Assembly: GCF_900101265.1 (NCBI RefSeq)
Contig: NZ_FMZS01000002.1
Coordinates: 248,001-312,000, forward strand
Length of the DNA stretch: 64,000 nt
Reading direction: 5' to 3'
DNA from: Massilia sp. PDC64
GTDB lineage: Bacteria > Pseudomonadota > Gammaproteobacteria > Burkholderiales > Burkholderiaceae_D
A program made the translations under genes and the position numbers. Shown piece by piece: positions 51,387 to 63,231 of this stretch. Numbering within the stretch: position 1 is the stretch's first letter; the number at the start of each line of letters is the position of its first letter. Under the pieces are notes generated by a model. It saw nothing but the letters and a program-made list of their open reading frames with translations, did no database searches and was not told where the DNA came from.

Positions 51387-52364
51387 ATGCATTTCTTCTT
51401 CCGTTCGGCCGCGCTCGCCGCCGCCGTCCTGTGCGCCTCCGCCCACGCCGCTGCCTCTGCCGCCAACGCGGGCGCCATGCAACCCGGCGAACACCAGGTC
51501 GTCGTGGGCGACGTGCGCCTGTGGTACAAGGTCGCCGGCCATGGAGCGAACGGCGCGCCGCCGCTGCTGTTCCTGCACGGCGGCCCCGGCTACAACAGCT
51601 ACAGCTTCGAAGCGCAGGCCGGTGCGGCACTCGAACAGAAGCTGCAGGTCATCTACCTCGACCAGCGCGGCAGCGGACGCTCCGAGCGGCCGTGGCGCGG
51701 CGAGTATTCCATCGCCGCCCTCGTCGACGACATCGAGGCGCTGCGCAAGACGCTCGGCGTGGACAGGCTCGCGCTGATGGGCCATTCGTTCGGCGGCACA
51801 CTGGCGCTGGAGTACGCGGCCAGGTATCCCGGCCACGTGGCGAAGATGGTGCTGGTGAGCGCCGCGTCGGACATCCCGGCCGCCTGCGCGGCGCGGGTCG
51901 AGTACATCGCGCGGCACTACGGCGACCGGCTCGACAAGGCGCGCGCCGAGGCGAAGGCGCGCAACGAGACGCCGGACGCGTGCTTCTACGCGTTCAACAC
52001 GGTGGGCCCCGACCTGCACCAGCGCGTCAACGACGAGGTGATGTTCCCCGACATGTCGGTCGGCAAGCGCCAGGACGCCATCGATGCGCAGAGCGGCCTG
52101 CGCAACACGGGCGAACTGGGCAACGCGCTGTTCGGCGGCGGTTTTACGTCGTATCGCTTCGCCCATCCGGAACGCGTGACGATGCCCGTGCTCGTGCTGG
52201 CCGGCGCCGAGGATTATGCGATCGGCCTGCCGGCGCAGCGCGCGCTGGGCCAGGCATTGCCGCATGCGCGCGTCGTCGAATATCCGGGCGCCGGCCACTT
52301 CCTGTACCTCGATGCCCCCGAGCGCTTCACGCGCGACGTCACGAACTTCCTGGCGACGCCCTGA
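51387..52364 (+). CDS. Exported alpha/beta hydrolase (proline iminopeptidase-like)
   Basis: 325 residues. A signal peptide (FFFRSAALAAAVLCASAHA) is followed by an alpha/beta-hydrolase domain. LLFLHGGPGYNSYSF is the oxyanion HGGPG motif, LDQRGSGRSERP precedes the nucleophile elbow GHSFGG (near 130), and GAGHFLYLD holds the catalytic His near 305. HGGPG plus DQRGSGRS is the pattern of proline iminopeptidases and related hydrolases, but the substrate may differ. It is preceded by a 136-nt gap and not in an operon with neighbours. Confidence 0.85.
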   Translation: MHFFFRSAALAAAVLCASAHAAASAANAGAMQPGEHQVVVGDVRLWYKVAGHGANGAPPLLFLHGGPGYNSYSFEAQAGAALEQKLQVIYLDQRGSGRSERPWRGEYSIAALVDDIEALRKTLGVDRLALMGHSFGGTLALEYAARYPGHVAKMVLVSAASDIPAACAARVEYIARHYGDRLDKARAEAKARNETPDACFYAFNTVGPDLHQRVNDEVMFPDMSVGKRQDAIDAQSGLRNTGELGNALFGGGFTSYRFAHPERVTMPVLVLAGAEDYAIGLPAQRALGQALPHARVVEYPGAGHFLYLDAPERFTRDVTNFLATP

Positions 52365-52416
52365 CAGCCGATCTTGCCCGGTGGACACCCGCGCCGCCGG
52401 CGCGTAAGCTGGCGCC

Positions 52417-52758
52417 ATGACGTATGCGCCACTGCTCCTGTTCTTCGCCCTGTATGCCTACGCCGCGCTGGCCCTCGGCCTGCCGGCCGCGGTGGGCGTC
52501 GTGTACGCGCTCGCGAGCGTCGCCGGTTTCGCGCTGTATGCCTGCGACAAGGCGGCCGCGCGGCGCGGCGACCGGCGCACGCCCGAGCGTCATTTGCTGC
52601 TGCTGGGGCTCGTCGGCGGGTGGCCGGGCGGCTTGCTGGCGCAGCAATGGCTGCGGCACAAGACCGTCAAGCGTCCGTTCCGGCATGGGTTCTGGCTGAC
52701 CGTCGGCCTCAACCTGGCCGGCTTCTGCTGGCTGGCGCGCGCGCTGGCGCCGGCCTGA
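52417..52758 (+). CDS. DUF1294 membrane protein
   Basis: 113 residues, about four membrane segments, matching DUF1294: FALYACDKAAARRGDRRTPE, LGLVGGWPGGLLAQQ, RHKTVKRPFRHGFW are the conserved blocks. Function unknown. The 52-nt gap from the hydrolase and the 22-nt gap to ugpQ suggest a plus-strand operon. Confidence 0.85.
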   Translation: MTYAPLLLFFALYAYAALALGLPAAVGVVYALASVAGFALYACDKAAARRGDRRTPERHLLLLGLVGGWPGGLLAQQWLRHKTVKRPFRHGFWLTVGLNLAGFCWLARALAPA

Positions 52759-52780
52759 GCATCGTTCAGGGGGAATCATC

Positions 52781-53533
52781 ATGTGGCCTTATCCCAGGAT
52801 CCTCGCCCACCGCGGCGGCGGCACGCTGGCGCCGGAAAACACGATCGCCGGCCTGCGCCGCGGCATGGACGCGGGCTTTCGCGCCATCGAATTCGACGTG
52901 ATGCTGGCGCGGGACGGTGTCCCCGTCGTGCTGCACGACCCCGAGCTGGGCCGCACGGTGGCCGGCACGGGATCGGTGGCGGACGTCGATGCGCTCGATC
53001 TCGCCGCGCGCGACGCGGGCTCGTGGTTCGGCCCGCAGTACGAGGGCGAGCCGGTGCCGCTGTTCGTCGAATTCGCGCAGTATTGCAAGGCCCACGGCGT
53101 GTGGATGAACATCGAGATCAAGCCCGTGCCCGGCCACGACGACGAGACGGGCACCGTCGTCGCGCGCCTGACGGCGGCCCTGTTCGCCGACGAGATCGCC
53201 GCGGGCAGGGTGGAGCGGGTGCCGCTGCTGTCCTCGTTCAGCGAGTCCGCGCTGGCGGCGGCCCGGAACGCCGCGCCCCAGGTCCCCCGCGCCTGGCTGA
53301 CGGAGTCGCTGCCGCCGGACTGGGAAGCCCGCGCGCGGGTGCTGGATGCCGTCGCGATCCACACCGACCACACGCGGCTGACGGCGGCCGCGGCCGCGCA
53401 AGTGAAGGCGGCCGGCTTCGGCCTGTTCTGCTACACGGTCAACGCGCCGGCGCGTGCGCGCGAACTGTTCGGCTGGGGTGTCGATGGATTGTGCACGGAC
53501 CGGATCGACCTGATTTCGCCTGCTTTCGCGTAG
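52781..53533 (+). CDS. ugpQ: Glycerophosphodiester phosphodiesterase
   Basis: 250 residues, cytoplasmic GDPD. The catalytic set is in ILAHRGGGTLAPENTIAGL and EFDVMLARDGVPVVLHD (His-Glu-Asp-His), and the length equals E. coli UgpQ. The enzyme hydrolyses glycerophosphodiesters from phospholipid turnover to glycerol-3-phosphate. Without a ugp transport operon nearby the symbol is given on sequence family alone. The stop is 69 nt from the flagellinolysin start. Confidence 0.9.
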   Translation: MWPYPRILAHRGGGTLAPENTIAGLRRGMDAGFRAIEFDVMLARDGVPVVLHDPELGRTVAGTGSVADVDALDLAARDAGSWFGPQYEGEPVPLFVEFAQYCKAHGVWMNIEIKPVPGHDDETGTVVARLTAALFADEIAAGRVERVPLLSSFSESALAAARNAAPQVPRAWLTESLPPDWEARARVLDAVAIHTDHTRLTAAAAAQVKAAGFGLFCYTVNAPARARELFGWGVDGLCTDRIDLISPAFA

Positions 53534-53548
53534 CCGAAAAATTTTCCC

Positions 53549-53575
53549 TCAAGAATTGTAAGGAGTTGTCGTTAA
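53549..53575 (+). promoter_or_regulatory. Sigma-28 (FliA)-type promoter of the flagellin gene
   Basis: TCAAGAAT (53549-53556), 11-nt spacer, GTCGTTAA (53568-53575). This matches the FliA pattern TAAAGTTT-N11-GCCGATAA at most core positions. It starts transcription about 20 nt before the flagellin ATG. The AAGGAG inside the spacer is therefore not a ribosome site, and the ATG at 53575 is out of frame. Confidence 0.7.
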
Positions 53576-53602
53576 TGACATTCGGCTACCGGTTACGGCC
53601 TT

Positions 53603-55261
53603 ATGTCATTATCGATCAACAATCAATCCCTGTCCCTGCACGCCCAGCGCAAGCTGGCGGAGCACACGAACGAGGTCACGCGCCTCGTGTCGCGCCTGAG
53701 CTCGGGCACGCGCATCACGAACGCCGCGGACGACCCGGCCGGCCAGGCCGTGACGGGTCGCATGAAGTCGCAGCTGACGGGGATGCGCCAGGCCATGCGC
53801 AGCATCAACGATGCAACGTCGATGCTGCAGGTCGCGGACAGCGCGCTGTCCAATATTTCGGACAGCCTGCAGCGCCTGCGCGAACTGGCCGTCGCATCCG
53901 GCAACGGGTCGTACACGGATCGTGACCGCAGTACCCTGCAGGTGGAGGCGAACCAGATCCTCGCCCAGATCACGGAGACGGGCAATGGCGCGTCGTTCAA
54001 TGGCCAGGCGATCTTTTCTCCGGCGCAGACGAGCGGCAACGAGGACAAGCGCAAGCGCGCCGTGCTGGACAGCCTGAAGGCCGGCTGGCTGAGCGCCGCC
54101 GAAGACATGGTCCAGCAGTACTACGGCCTGCAGGGCGACGGCTCGACCATGAAGATCAACCTCGATACGACGGACGGCAAGGGCGGCGTGCTCGCGTCCG
54201 TCACGGGCGCGTCGGGGCTCGGCAACGACGTCACGCTGAATATCGACATGGCCGATTTCAACGACATCAGCACGCCCGACGGCGGCACCGGCCCCGTGTA
54301 CGACGACCGCGTCATCGCCCACGAGATGGTGCACGCGATCATGCTGCACTCGACCGGCATGAATCTTCCCCAGTGGTTCATCGAAGGCACGGCCGAGCTG
54401 ATCCACGGCGCGGACGAGCGCGTGGCCGGCGCGCTGGCAGGCGGCCAGACGGCGCAAGGCATCGTCGACACGATCACGGGCGGCGGCTTCACCTATGAAG
54501 GCGGCTACGTCGCGTCGCGCTACCTGCACGACCGGCTGAAGGCCATGGGCGTCGACGGCGGCATGAAGGGCCTGATGACCTGGATGAGTGGACACCAGGG
54601 GACCGACCTGGACACGGCGCTGAAGGCCGTCACGGGCGGGCAATACCAGGACACCGGCGATTTCATGACGGAGTTCGCGGCCAATGGCGCCGGCTTCATC
54701 GCGGGCATGGACCTGGCCAATGCCGACACGGGCGCCATCGGCGGCCTGGACGCGGACGGCGGGCCCTCGCGCGACGCGCAGGGCGTCGTGCCCGAATCCG
54801 GCTTCGGCACGGGGGACCGGCCCCTGCGCAACTTCAAGGTCGAGTATCCGGATATCGGGGGCGGGGGCATCTCCACGCACCGGGTGCAGATCCAGGTCGG
54901 CGCTTCCGCCGGCGACCTCGTCGATATGGAATTTGCGGCCGTCAACGCCAGCGCGCTGGGCCTCGCGGACCTGGACTTGCGCAACCCGGCGGTGGCACTG
55001 CTGCGCATCGACGACGCGCTCGCGTCCGTCACCGGGCAGCGCGTGCAGGTCGGCGCCTACAGCAACCGCATGGACGCCGCGGCGAGCAACAACCAGACGG
55101 CGTCGATGAACCTGGAAGCGGCGCGCAGCCGCATCGAGGACCTCGACTATGCCGGCGCCGCGGTCCGGCTGACGCGCGCCCAGATCCTGCAACAGGCGGC
55201 GTCGGCGATGTTGACCCAGGCCAACGGGGAGCCGCGGGCGGTGCTGGCGTTGTTGCGTTGA
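53603..55261 (+). CDS. Flagellinolysin (flagellin with inserted metalloprotease domain)
   Basis: 552 residues. Residues 1-140 form the flagellin D0/D1 N-terminus (SLSINNQSLSLHAQRKLAEH; RLSSGTRITNAADDPAGQAV at 31-50), and residues about 455-552 are the D1/D0 C-terminus ending in RAQILQQAASAMLTQANGEP. The hypervariable middle is replaced by a zinc metallopeptidase-like domain: VIAHEMVHAIML gives HExxH at 240-244, and WFIEGTAELIHGADER at 258-273 supplies the third ligand (Glu261 or 265). This is the published flagellinolysin design, in which the filament itself is proteolytic. No other flagellar gene is adjacent, but a sigma-28-like promoter precedes it. Confidence 0.9.
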   Translation: MSLSINNQSLSLHAQRKLAEHTNEVTRLVSRLSSGTRITNAADDPAGQAVTGRMKSQLTGMRQAMRSINDATSMLQVADSALSNISDSLQRLRELAVASGNGSYTDRDRSTLQVEANQILAQITETGNGASFNGQAIFSPAQTSGNEDKRKRAVLDSLKAGWLSAAEDMVQQYYGLQGDGSTMKINLDTTDGKGGVLASVTGASGLGNDVTLNIDMADFNDISTPDGGTGPVYDDRVIAHEMVHAIMLHSTGMNLPQWFIEGTAELIHGADERVAGALAGGQTAQGIVDTITGGGFTYEGGYVASRYLHDRLKAMGVDGGMKGLMTWMSGHQGTDLDTALKAVTGGQYQDTGDFMTEFAANGAGFIAGMDLANADTGAIGGLDADGGPSRDAQGVVPESGFGTGDRPLRNFKVEYPDIGGGGISTHRVQIQVGASAGDLVDMEFAAVNASALGLADLDLRNPAVALLRIDDALASVTGQRVQVGAYSNRMDAAASNNQTASMNLEAARSRIEDLDYAGAAVRLTRAQILQQAASAMLTQANGEPRAVLALLR

Positions 55262-55324
55262 CATGCCGTTGTCGGACCTGCAACAACCCATCTCGGGAAA
55301 ACTATTTAGTTTCAATAGCTACGC

Positions 55325-55330
55325 TATAAT
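55325..55330 (+). promoter_or_regulatory. alaS -10 element
   Basis: A perfect TATAAT 45 nt before the alaS ATG, with no good -35 at the usual distance. The sequence upstream is AT-rich (TTTAGTTTCAATAG). Confidence 0.55.
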
Positions 55331-55374
55331 CGATTTTCTTTATATAGCAAGCTGCCTGAATCCGCCCCTACGAC

Positions 55375-57990
<2,616 letters not shown>

Positions 57991-58000
57991 CTGTTGTAAC

Positions 58001-58034
58001 CGCGCCGCCGCAATATGCATATTGTGGCGGCGCG
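58001..58034. repeat. 34-bp palindrome after alaS
   Basis: Arms CGCGCCGCCGCAATATG and CATATTGTGGCGGCGCG pair over all 17 positions except one G-U, with no loop. The structure can form a cruciform or a strong RNA hairpin. There is no T tract, so it may stabilise the alaS mRNA 3' end or bind a factor. The remaining gap to 58272 holds only AT-poor intergenic DNA, a TTGACG box and a CATAAT box. Confidence 0.6.
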
Positions 58035-58272
58035 TGCGCCGTAAAGAAATGGGATTTGAGCTGTATCAACTCTTATTTCGACGAACCAGTGGGCGGCACA
58101 GCCGTCCACGCCTCATCCCTCTCATCCGGTCGTCACCGCCTCAACTCTGTCCGTCTGTCAAGTAATTGACGTTGTTACAACGCAACACGGATACCAAATT
58201 TTGGTGCGGCGCGTCATAATGGGCTAATTGGAGTACTATCGGGTCCATGCCCTACCAACTAGCAGGCAATCG

Positions 58273-58530
58273 ATGAGCGAAACCATAATCGACACCGGCA
58301 CCATCGAGGTCCAGAAGGACCTGGATGCGCGTGGCTTGAATTGCCCGCTGCCGATCCTCAAGGCCAAGAAGGCCCTCGCGGAACTGGCCAGCGGCGAAGT
58401 GCTGCGCATCGTCGCCACCGACACCGGTTCGGTACGCGACTTCCAGGCGTTCGCCAAGCAGACAGGCAATGCCCTGCTGGCGCATACGCACATCAACGGC
58501 GAATTCACGTTCTGGCTGCGCCGGAAATAA
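58273..58530 (+). CDS. TusA/SirA family sulfur-carrier-like protein
   Basis: 85 residues. The signature LDARGLNCPLPILKAKKALAE places the acceptor Cys at about residue 24, and the rest is the small two-layer TusA fold with DTGSVRDFQAFAKQTGN. TusA relays sulfur for tRNA thiolation and molybdenum cofactor; paralogues of similar size exist and the exact role is not fixed. The start at 58273 lies on a short CGATGAGCG context; a longer frame from 58228 has no reason to be used. Upstream CATAAT at 58212-58217 may be its -10. Confidence 0.88.
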   Translation: MSETIIDTGTIEVQKDLDARGLNCPLPILKAKKALAELASGEVLRIVATDTGSVRDFQAFAKQTGNALLAHTHINGEFTFWLRRK

Positions 58531-58740
58531 CCACAGCCTTTCCGCATTTCCCCAACCGCGCCCGGTTCGCCGGGCATCCCTCAAGCTTCCAAGGAAACCT
58601 GTCAGCGCACAATCAAGTACGATTAGGGTATTTCCTCTAACCGAAAAACGCACGATCGTGCTTTAATTCTGACCTGAACGGAATTTGCTCTTATAATTCG
58701 GATCATTTTTAGTCTTCATTCCATTTTCCAAAGGCACACT

Positions 58741-59490
58741 ATGAAAGTCCTGGTACCCGTCAAACGCGTGGTCGACTACAACGTCAAGGTCCGCGTCAAG
58801 TCCGACGGCAGTGGCGTCGATATCGCCAACGTCAAAATGTCGATGAACCCGTTCGACGAGATCGCGGTGGAAGAAGCCACGCGTCTGAAGGAAGCCGGCA
58901 AGGTCACCGAGATCGTGGCCGTGACCTGCGGCGTGGCCCAGGCCCAGGAAACCCTGCGTACCGCGATGGCGATCGGCGCCGACCGCGGCGTGCTGGTCGA
59001 GACCGGTGCCGAGATCGAGCCGCTGGGCGTGGCCAAGGTGCTGAAGGCGCTGGCCGTCGAAGAGCAGCCGCAACTGATCATCCTGGGCAAGCAGGCGATC
59101 GACGACGATTCGAACCAGACCGGCCAGATGCTGGCTGCGCTGCTGGGCTGGCCGCAGGCGACGTTCGCCTCGAAGGTCGTGCTGGAAGACGGCAAGGTCA
59201 CCGTGACCCGCGAAGTGGACGGCGGCCTGGAAACCGTGCAGCTGACGCTGCCGGCCATCGTCACCACCGACCTGCGCCTGAACGAGCCGCGCTACGTCAC
59301 CTTGCCGAACATCATGAAGGCCAAGAAAAAGCCGCTGACGACCGTCAAGCCGGAAGACCTGGGCGTCGACGTCACGCCGCGCCTGAAGACCGTCAAGGTC
59401 GCCGAGCCGGCCAAGCGTTCGGCCGGCGTCAAGGTCCCCGACGTCGCGACCCTGGTGCAGAAGCTGCGCACCGAAGCAAAAGTCATCTGA
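58741..59490 (+). CDS. etfB: Electron transfer flavoprotein subunit beta
   Basis: 249 residues, [20 protein letters not shown] start and conserved [21 protein letters not shown]-binding and domain III contacts are in [23 protein letters not shown]. It forms the ETF heterodimer with etfA (15-nt gap), accepting electrons from acyl-CoA dehydrogenases and passing them to ETF:quinone oxidoreductase. A dehydrogenase gene follows two genes downstream, so the trio is a functional unit. Confidence 0.96.
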   Translation: MKVLVPVKRVVDYNVKVRVKSDGSGVDIANVKMSMNPFDEIAVEEATRLKEAGKVTEIVAVTCGVAQAQETLRTAMAIGADRGVLVETGAEIEPLGVAKVLKALAVEEQPQLIILGKQAIDDDSNQTGQMLAALLGWPQATFASKVVLEDGKVTVTREVDGGLETVQLTLPAIVTTDLRLNEPRYVTLPNIMKAKKKPLTTVKPEDLGVDVTPRLKTVKVAEPAKRSAGVKVPDVATLVQKLRTEAKVI

Positions 59491-59505
59491 ATATAAAGGA
59501 ACATC

Positions 59506-60438
59506 ATGGTCGCACTCGTCATTGCTGAACACGACAACGCCCACCTGAAGGCTGTCACCCTGAACACCGTCACCGCAGCCGCGCAATGCGGCGGCGACGT
59601 CCACATCCTCGTCGCCGGCAGCAACTGCGGCGCCGTCGCCGAACAGGCAGCCAAGGTCGCGGGCGTGTCGAAAGTGCTGGTCGCCGACGCGCCGCACTTC
59701 GCCGACGGACTCGCCGAGAACGTCGCCGAGCAGATCCTCGCCGTCGCAAGCGCTTACTCGCACATCCTGGCCCCGGCTTCGGCCTTCGGCAAGAACGTGC
59801 TGCCGCGCGTGGCCGCCAAGCTGGACGTCGCCCAGATCTCGGAAATCACCAAGGTCGATTCGCCCGACACGTTCGAGCGTCCGATCTACGCCGGTAACGC
59901 CATCGCCACCGTGCAGTCGACGGACAACGTGAAGGTTATCACCGTGCGCGGCACCGGCTTCGACGCCGCTGCAGCAGAAGGTGGCTCGGCCGCCGTGGAA
60001 ACGGTTGCCGCCGTCGCGGACTCGGGCAAATCGAGCTTCGTGGGCCGCGAACTGGCCAAGTCGGACCGTCCGGAACTGACCGGCGCCAAGGTCGTCGTGT
60101 CCGGCGGCCGCGGCATGGGCTCGGGCGAGAACTTCAAGATCCTGGAACCGCTGGCCGACAAGCTGGGCGCCGCAATGGGCGCATCGCGCGCCGCCGTCGA
60201 CGCGGGCTACGTGCCGAACGACTGGCAGGTGGGCCAGACCGGCAAGATCGTCGCGCCGCAGCTGTACATCGCCGTCGGTATCTCGGGCGCGATCCAGCAC
60301 CTGGCCGGCATGAAGGATTCCAAGACCATCGTCGCCATCAACAAGGATCCGGAAGCGCCGATCTTCTCGGTCGCCGACTACGGCATCGTCGGCGACCTGT
60401 TCGAGGTCGTGCCGGCCCTGGTCAAAGAACTGGGCTGA
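59506..60438 (+). CDS. etfA: Electron transfer flavoprotein subunit alpha
   Basis: 310 residues. The N-terminal domain begins [19 protein letters not shown], and the FAD-binding C-terminal domain carries [20 protein letters not shown] and [23 protein letters not shown]. Its ATG follows etfB by 15 nt with AAAGGAAC as ribosome site. A strong terminator follows at 60457-60480. Confidence 0.96.
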   Translation: MVALVIAEHDNAHLKAVTLNTVTAAAQCGGDVHILVAGSNCGAVAEQAAKVAGVSKVLVADAPHFADGLAENVAEQILAVASAYSHILAPASAFGKNVLPRVAAKLDVAQISEITKVDSPDTFERPIYAGNAIATVQSTDNVKVITVRGTGFDAAAAEGGSAAVETVAAVADSGKSSFVGRELAKSDRPELTGAKVVVSGGRGMGSGENFKILEPLADKLGAAMGASRAAVDAGYVPNDWQVGQTGKIVAPQLYIAVGISGAIQHLAGMKDSKTIVAINKDPEAPIFSVADYGIVGDLFEVVPALVKELG

Positions 60439-60456
60439 TCCACGTCGTACCTTAGG

Positions 60457-60480
60457 GGCGGGAACCCTCCCGCCTTTTTT
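60457..60480 (+). terminator. Terminator of etfBA
   Basis: Stem GGCGGG/CCCGCC with loop AACCCT, followed by six T. It separates etfBA from the acyl-CoA dehydrogenase gene. Confidence 0.88.
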
Positions 60481-60529
60481 GCGGCCGGCGATTGACGTAT
60501 ACGTAAATCGAGAAAACTAGGAGACTGCG

Positions 60530-62320
60530 GTGACCTACAACGCCCCCCTGAAGGACATGCTGTTCGTCGTGAACGAACTGGCCAACCTGTCCGAGATCAA
60601 TCAACTGCCCGGCTGCGAAGACGCGACGCCCGACACCGTCGAAGCCGTGCTGGAAGAGAACGCGAAGTTCTGCGGCGAAGTCGTCGCCCCGCTGAATCAC
60701 CCGGGCGACAAGGAGCCGAGCTACTGGCACGACGGCCAGGTCACGACGTCGAAGGGTTTCAAGGAGGCGTTCCGCGGTTTCGCGGACGCCGGCTGGCAGG
60801 GCGTCCAGCATCCGGCCGAATTCGGCGGCCAGGGCCTGCCCAAGCTCGTCGCCACGCCGTGCATCGAGATGCTCAACAGCGCGAACATCGCGTTCGCTCT
60901 CGTCGGCCTGCTGACGGACGGCGCCATCGAAGCGCTGCTGACGGCCGGCAGCGCCGAGCAGAAGACGCGCTTCATCGAACCGCTCATCACCGGCAAGTGG
61001 ACCGGCACGATGAACCTGACGGAGCCGCAGGCCGGTTCCGACCTCGCCGCCGTGCGCACGCGCGCCGTGCCGCAGGGCGACGGCACCTATAAAATTTTCG
61101 GCACCAAGATCTTCATCACCTACGGTGAGCACGACATGGCCGAGAACATCATCCACCTCGTGCTGGCGCGCACGCCGGATGCGCCCCCGGGCGTGAAGGG
61201 CATCTCGCTGTTCATCGTGCCGAAGTTTATGGTCAATGACGACGGTTCGCTGGGCGAACGCAACGACGTGCACTGCGTGTCGATCGAGCACAAGCTGGGC
61301 ATCAAGGCGAGCCCGACCGCGGTGCTGCAGTTCGGCGACCACGGCGGCGCCATCGGCACGCTCGTGGGTGAAGAGAACCGCGGCCTCGAATACATGTTCA
61401 TCATGATGAACGCGGCCCGCTTCGGCGTCGGCATGCAGGGCATCGGCCTCGCCGAGCGCGCGTACCAGCAGGCCGTCGCGTTCGCGAAGGAGCGCATCCA
61501 GTCGCGCGCCGTCGAAGGGTCGAGCGGTCCGGTCGCCATCATCAATCACCCGGACGTGCGCCGCATGCTGATGTCGATGCGCGCCCAGACGGAAGCGGCG
61601 CGCGCGCTGGCCTACGTCGGTGCCGGCCTGTCCGACCTGGCGCACAGCCATCCGGAGGAAGCGACCCGCAAGGCCAACCTGGCCGTGTACGAATACCTCG
61701 TCCCCGTGATCAAGGGCTGGTCGACGGAGATGAGCGAGAACGTCGCCCGCGACGGCGTGCAGGTGCACGGCGGCATGGGCTTCATCGAAGAGACGGGCGC
61801 CGCGCAGCACTACCGCGACGCCAAGATCCTCACGATCTACGAAGGCACGACGGCGATCCAGGCCAACGACCTCGTGGGCCGCAAGACGGTGCGCGACGGC
61901 GGCGCCGTGGCCAGGTCGATCCTCGCGCAGGTGCGTGCGACCGAGGCGCAACTGGCCGAGGTGCAGGATGCGGACCTTGCCGCGATCCGTACGCAGCTGG
62001 GTGCCGGCAGCGCGGCGCTGGAAGCGGTCGTCGACTACGTCGTGGCGAACGCGAAGTCCGACGTGCGCGCCGTGTTCGCGGGCAGCGTGCTGTATTTGAA
62101 GCTGGCCGGCATCGTGCTGGGCGGCTGGCAGATGGCGCGCGCGGCCCTCGTGGCACGCCAGAAGCTGGAGGCCGGCGACGGCGACGCGGCGTTCTACCGC
62201 GCCAAGATCGCCACCGCGCGCTTCTTCGCCGACCACCAGCTGGCGCAGGCGGACGGCCTGCGCCACGCGATCGTGGACGGCAGCGCCGGCGTGCTGGCGC
62301 TGGACGTCGAGCAGTTCTGA
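60530..62320 (+). CDS. Acyl-CoA dehydrogenase (FadE/DmdC type)
   Basis: 596 residues, the long bacterial family with an extra C-terminal domain, including 3-methylmercaptopropionyl-CoA dehydrogenases. FAD contacts are in MNLTEPQAGSDLAAVRTRA and GTKIFITYGEHD; QVHGGMGFIEETGAAQHYRD and the catalytic Glu in YEGTTAIQANDLVGRK are intact. It introduces a double bond into an acyl-CoA and donates electrons to EtfAB, whose genes lie immediately upstream. The GTG start at 60530 follows AGGAGACTGC. Chain-length specificity is unknown. Confidence 0.92.
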   Translation: MTYNAPLKDMLFVVNELANLSEINQLPGCEDATPDTVEAVLEENAKFCGEVVAPLNHPGDKEPSYWHDGQVTTSKGFKEAFRGFADAGWQGVQHPAEFGGQGLPKLVATPCIEMLNSANIAFALVGLLTDGAIEALLTAGSAEQKTRFIEPLITGKWTGTMNLTEPQAGSDLAAVRTRAVPQGDGTYKIFGTKIFITYGEHDMAENIIHLVLARTPDAPPGVKGISLFIVPKFMVNDDGSLGERNDVHCVSIEHKLGIKASPTAVLQFGDHGGAIGTLVGEENRGLEYMFIMMNAARFGVGMQGIGLAERAYQQAVAFAKERIQSRAVEGSSGPVAIINHPDVRRMLMSMRAQTEAARALAYVGAGLSDLAHSHPEEATRKANLAVYEYLVPVIKGWSTEMSENVARDGVQVHGGMGFIEETGAAQHYRDAKILTIYEGTTAIQANDLVGRKTVRDGGAVARSILAQVRATEAQLAEVQDADLAAIRTQLGAGSAALEAVVDYVVANAKSDVRAVFAGSVLYLKLAGIVLGGWQMARAALVARQKLEAGDGDAAFYRAKIATARFFADHQLAQADGLRHAIVDGSAGVLALDVEQF

Positions 62321-62340
62321 CCCTTTCTCGTGATTTCAAA

Positions 62341-62362
62341 GCGGCCTGCGGGCCGCTTTTTT
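62341..62362 (+). terminator. Terminator of the acyl-CoA dehydrogenase gene
   Basis: Stem GCGGCC/GGCCGC with loop TGCG, followed by six T. Confidence 0.88.
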
Positions 62363-62490
62363 CATGGGCCGCAGCAGGCGATTTGTTGTGTGCTGCCGAC
62401 CGGCGCTCTGCATTTGATGCCCGTCATGCGTAGCGGGTAAGCGGCGCTCCTAGAATCGATTCGTCGCATCCACAATCGAAGGAGCGCCCC

Positions 62491-63225
62491 ATGATTCCCC
62501 TGAAGCCTGGCAAGGTGTTACCCATCGCCGTCGCCTGTACCGCGTTGTCCGTGCTGGTCGCCTGCGGCGGCGGCGGCGACGACGCCACCCCCACGACGGC
62601 CGCGAACGATCCGCCGACGGTGCCGAGTCCCACTCCTGCGCCGACACCTGCGCCGACACCTGCGCCGACGCCGACGCCCACCCCGGCACCGCCGCCGCCC
62701 AGCGATCCCTCGCCGTCGAAGGACATCGTGCTGGAGCCGGGCTATACCAAGCTCTATACGACCCTGGACAGCAGGCCGCACTGGCCGGCCTGGAGCCATA
62801 CGGGCACGGCCGTCGTCGATGGCGTGGGGTGCGCGAAGAACGAGGATTACCACATCCACGCACTCCTTTCGATCTACCAGGACGGCATACGGCTCGGCCT
62901 GCCGGATTCGATCGGGCGCGGCAGCGGCTGCTCGTACGAGATGCACACGCACGACATCACGGGCATCATGCACATCGAGACGGACGTGCCCAAGGTGTTC
63001 ACGCTGGGGCAGTTCTTTGCGCTGTGGGGGCAGCCGCTCGGCACCGCGGGGGTGGCGGGGTTGCCCGGCAAGCCGACCTTTTACGTGATCGACAAGGAGC
63101 AGGTGGCGCGCTTCACGGGCGACCCGGCTACGATCGTGCTGAACGCGCACCGCGAGATCGTGATCGTGACGGGCACGCCGCCCGTGCAGGTGCCCCGGTA
63201 TGACTGGAGTGCGACCGGGCTGTGA
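62491..63225 (+). CDS. Lipoprotein with Pro/Thr linker and His-rich domain
   Basis: 244 residues. A lipobox LVAC near residue 25 makes it a lipoprotein. A Pro/Thr/Ala-rich linker (repeated PTPAPTPA) spans about 42-72. The C-terminal 165 residues carry DYHIHALLSIYQDG, CSYEMHTHDITGIMHIET and LGQFFALWG, an uncharacterised family with four closely set histidines that look like a metal site. The linker suggests reach from the outer membrane. Start at 62491 has GAAGGAGC. Function unknown. Confidence 0.78.
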   Translation: MIPLKPGKVLPIAVACTALSVLVACGGGGDDATPTTAANDPPTVPSPTPAPTPAPTPAPTPTPTPAPPPPSDPSPSKDIVLEPGYTKLYTTLDSRPHWPAWSHTGTAVVDGVGCAKNEDYHIHALLSIYQDGIRLGLPDSIGRGSGCSYEMHTHDITGIMHIETDVPKVFTLGQFFALWGQPLGTAGVAGLPGKPTFYVIDKEQVARFTGDPATIVLNAHREIVIVTGTPPVQVPRYDWSATGL

Positions 63226-63231
63226 CGCCCG

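Noticed and set aside
53575..53925. ORF starting at the ATG after AAGGAG upstream of the flagellin
   Set aside because: Out of frame with the flagellin, no domain, and the AAGGAG lies in the spacer of a sigma-28-type promoter.
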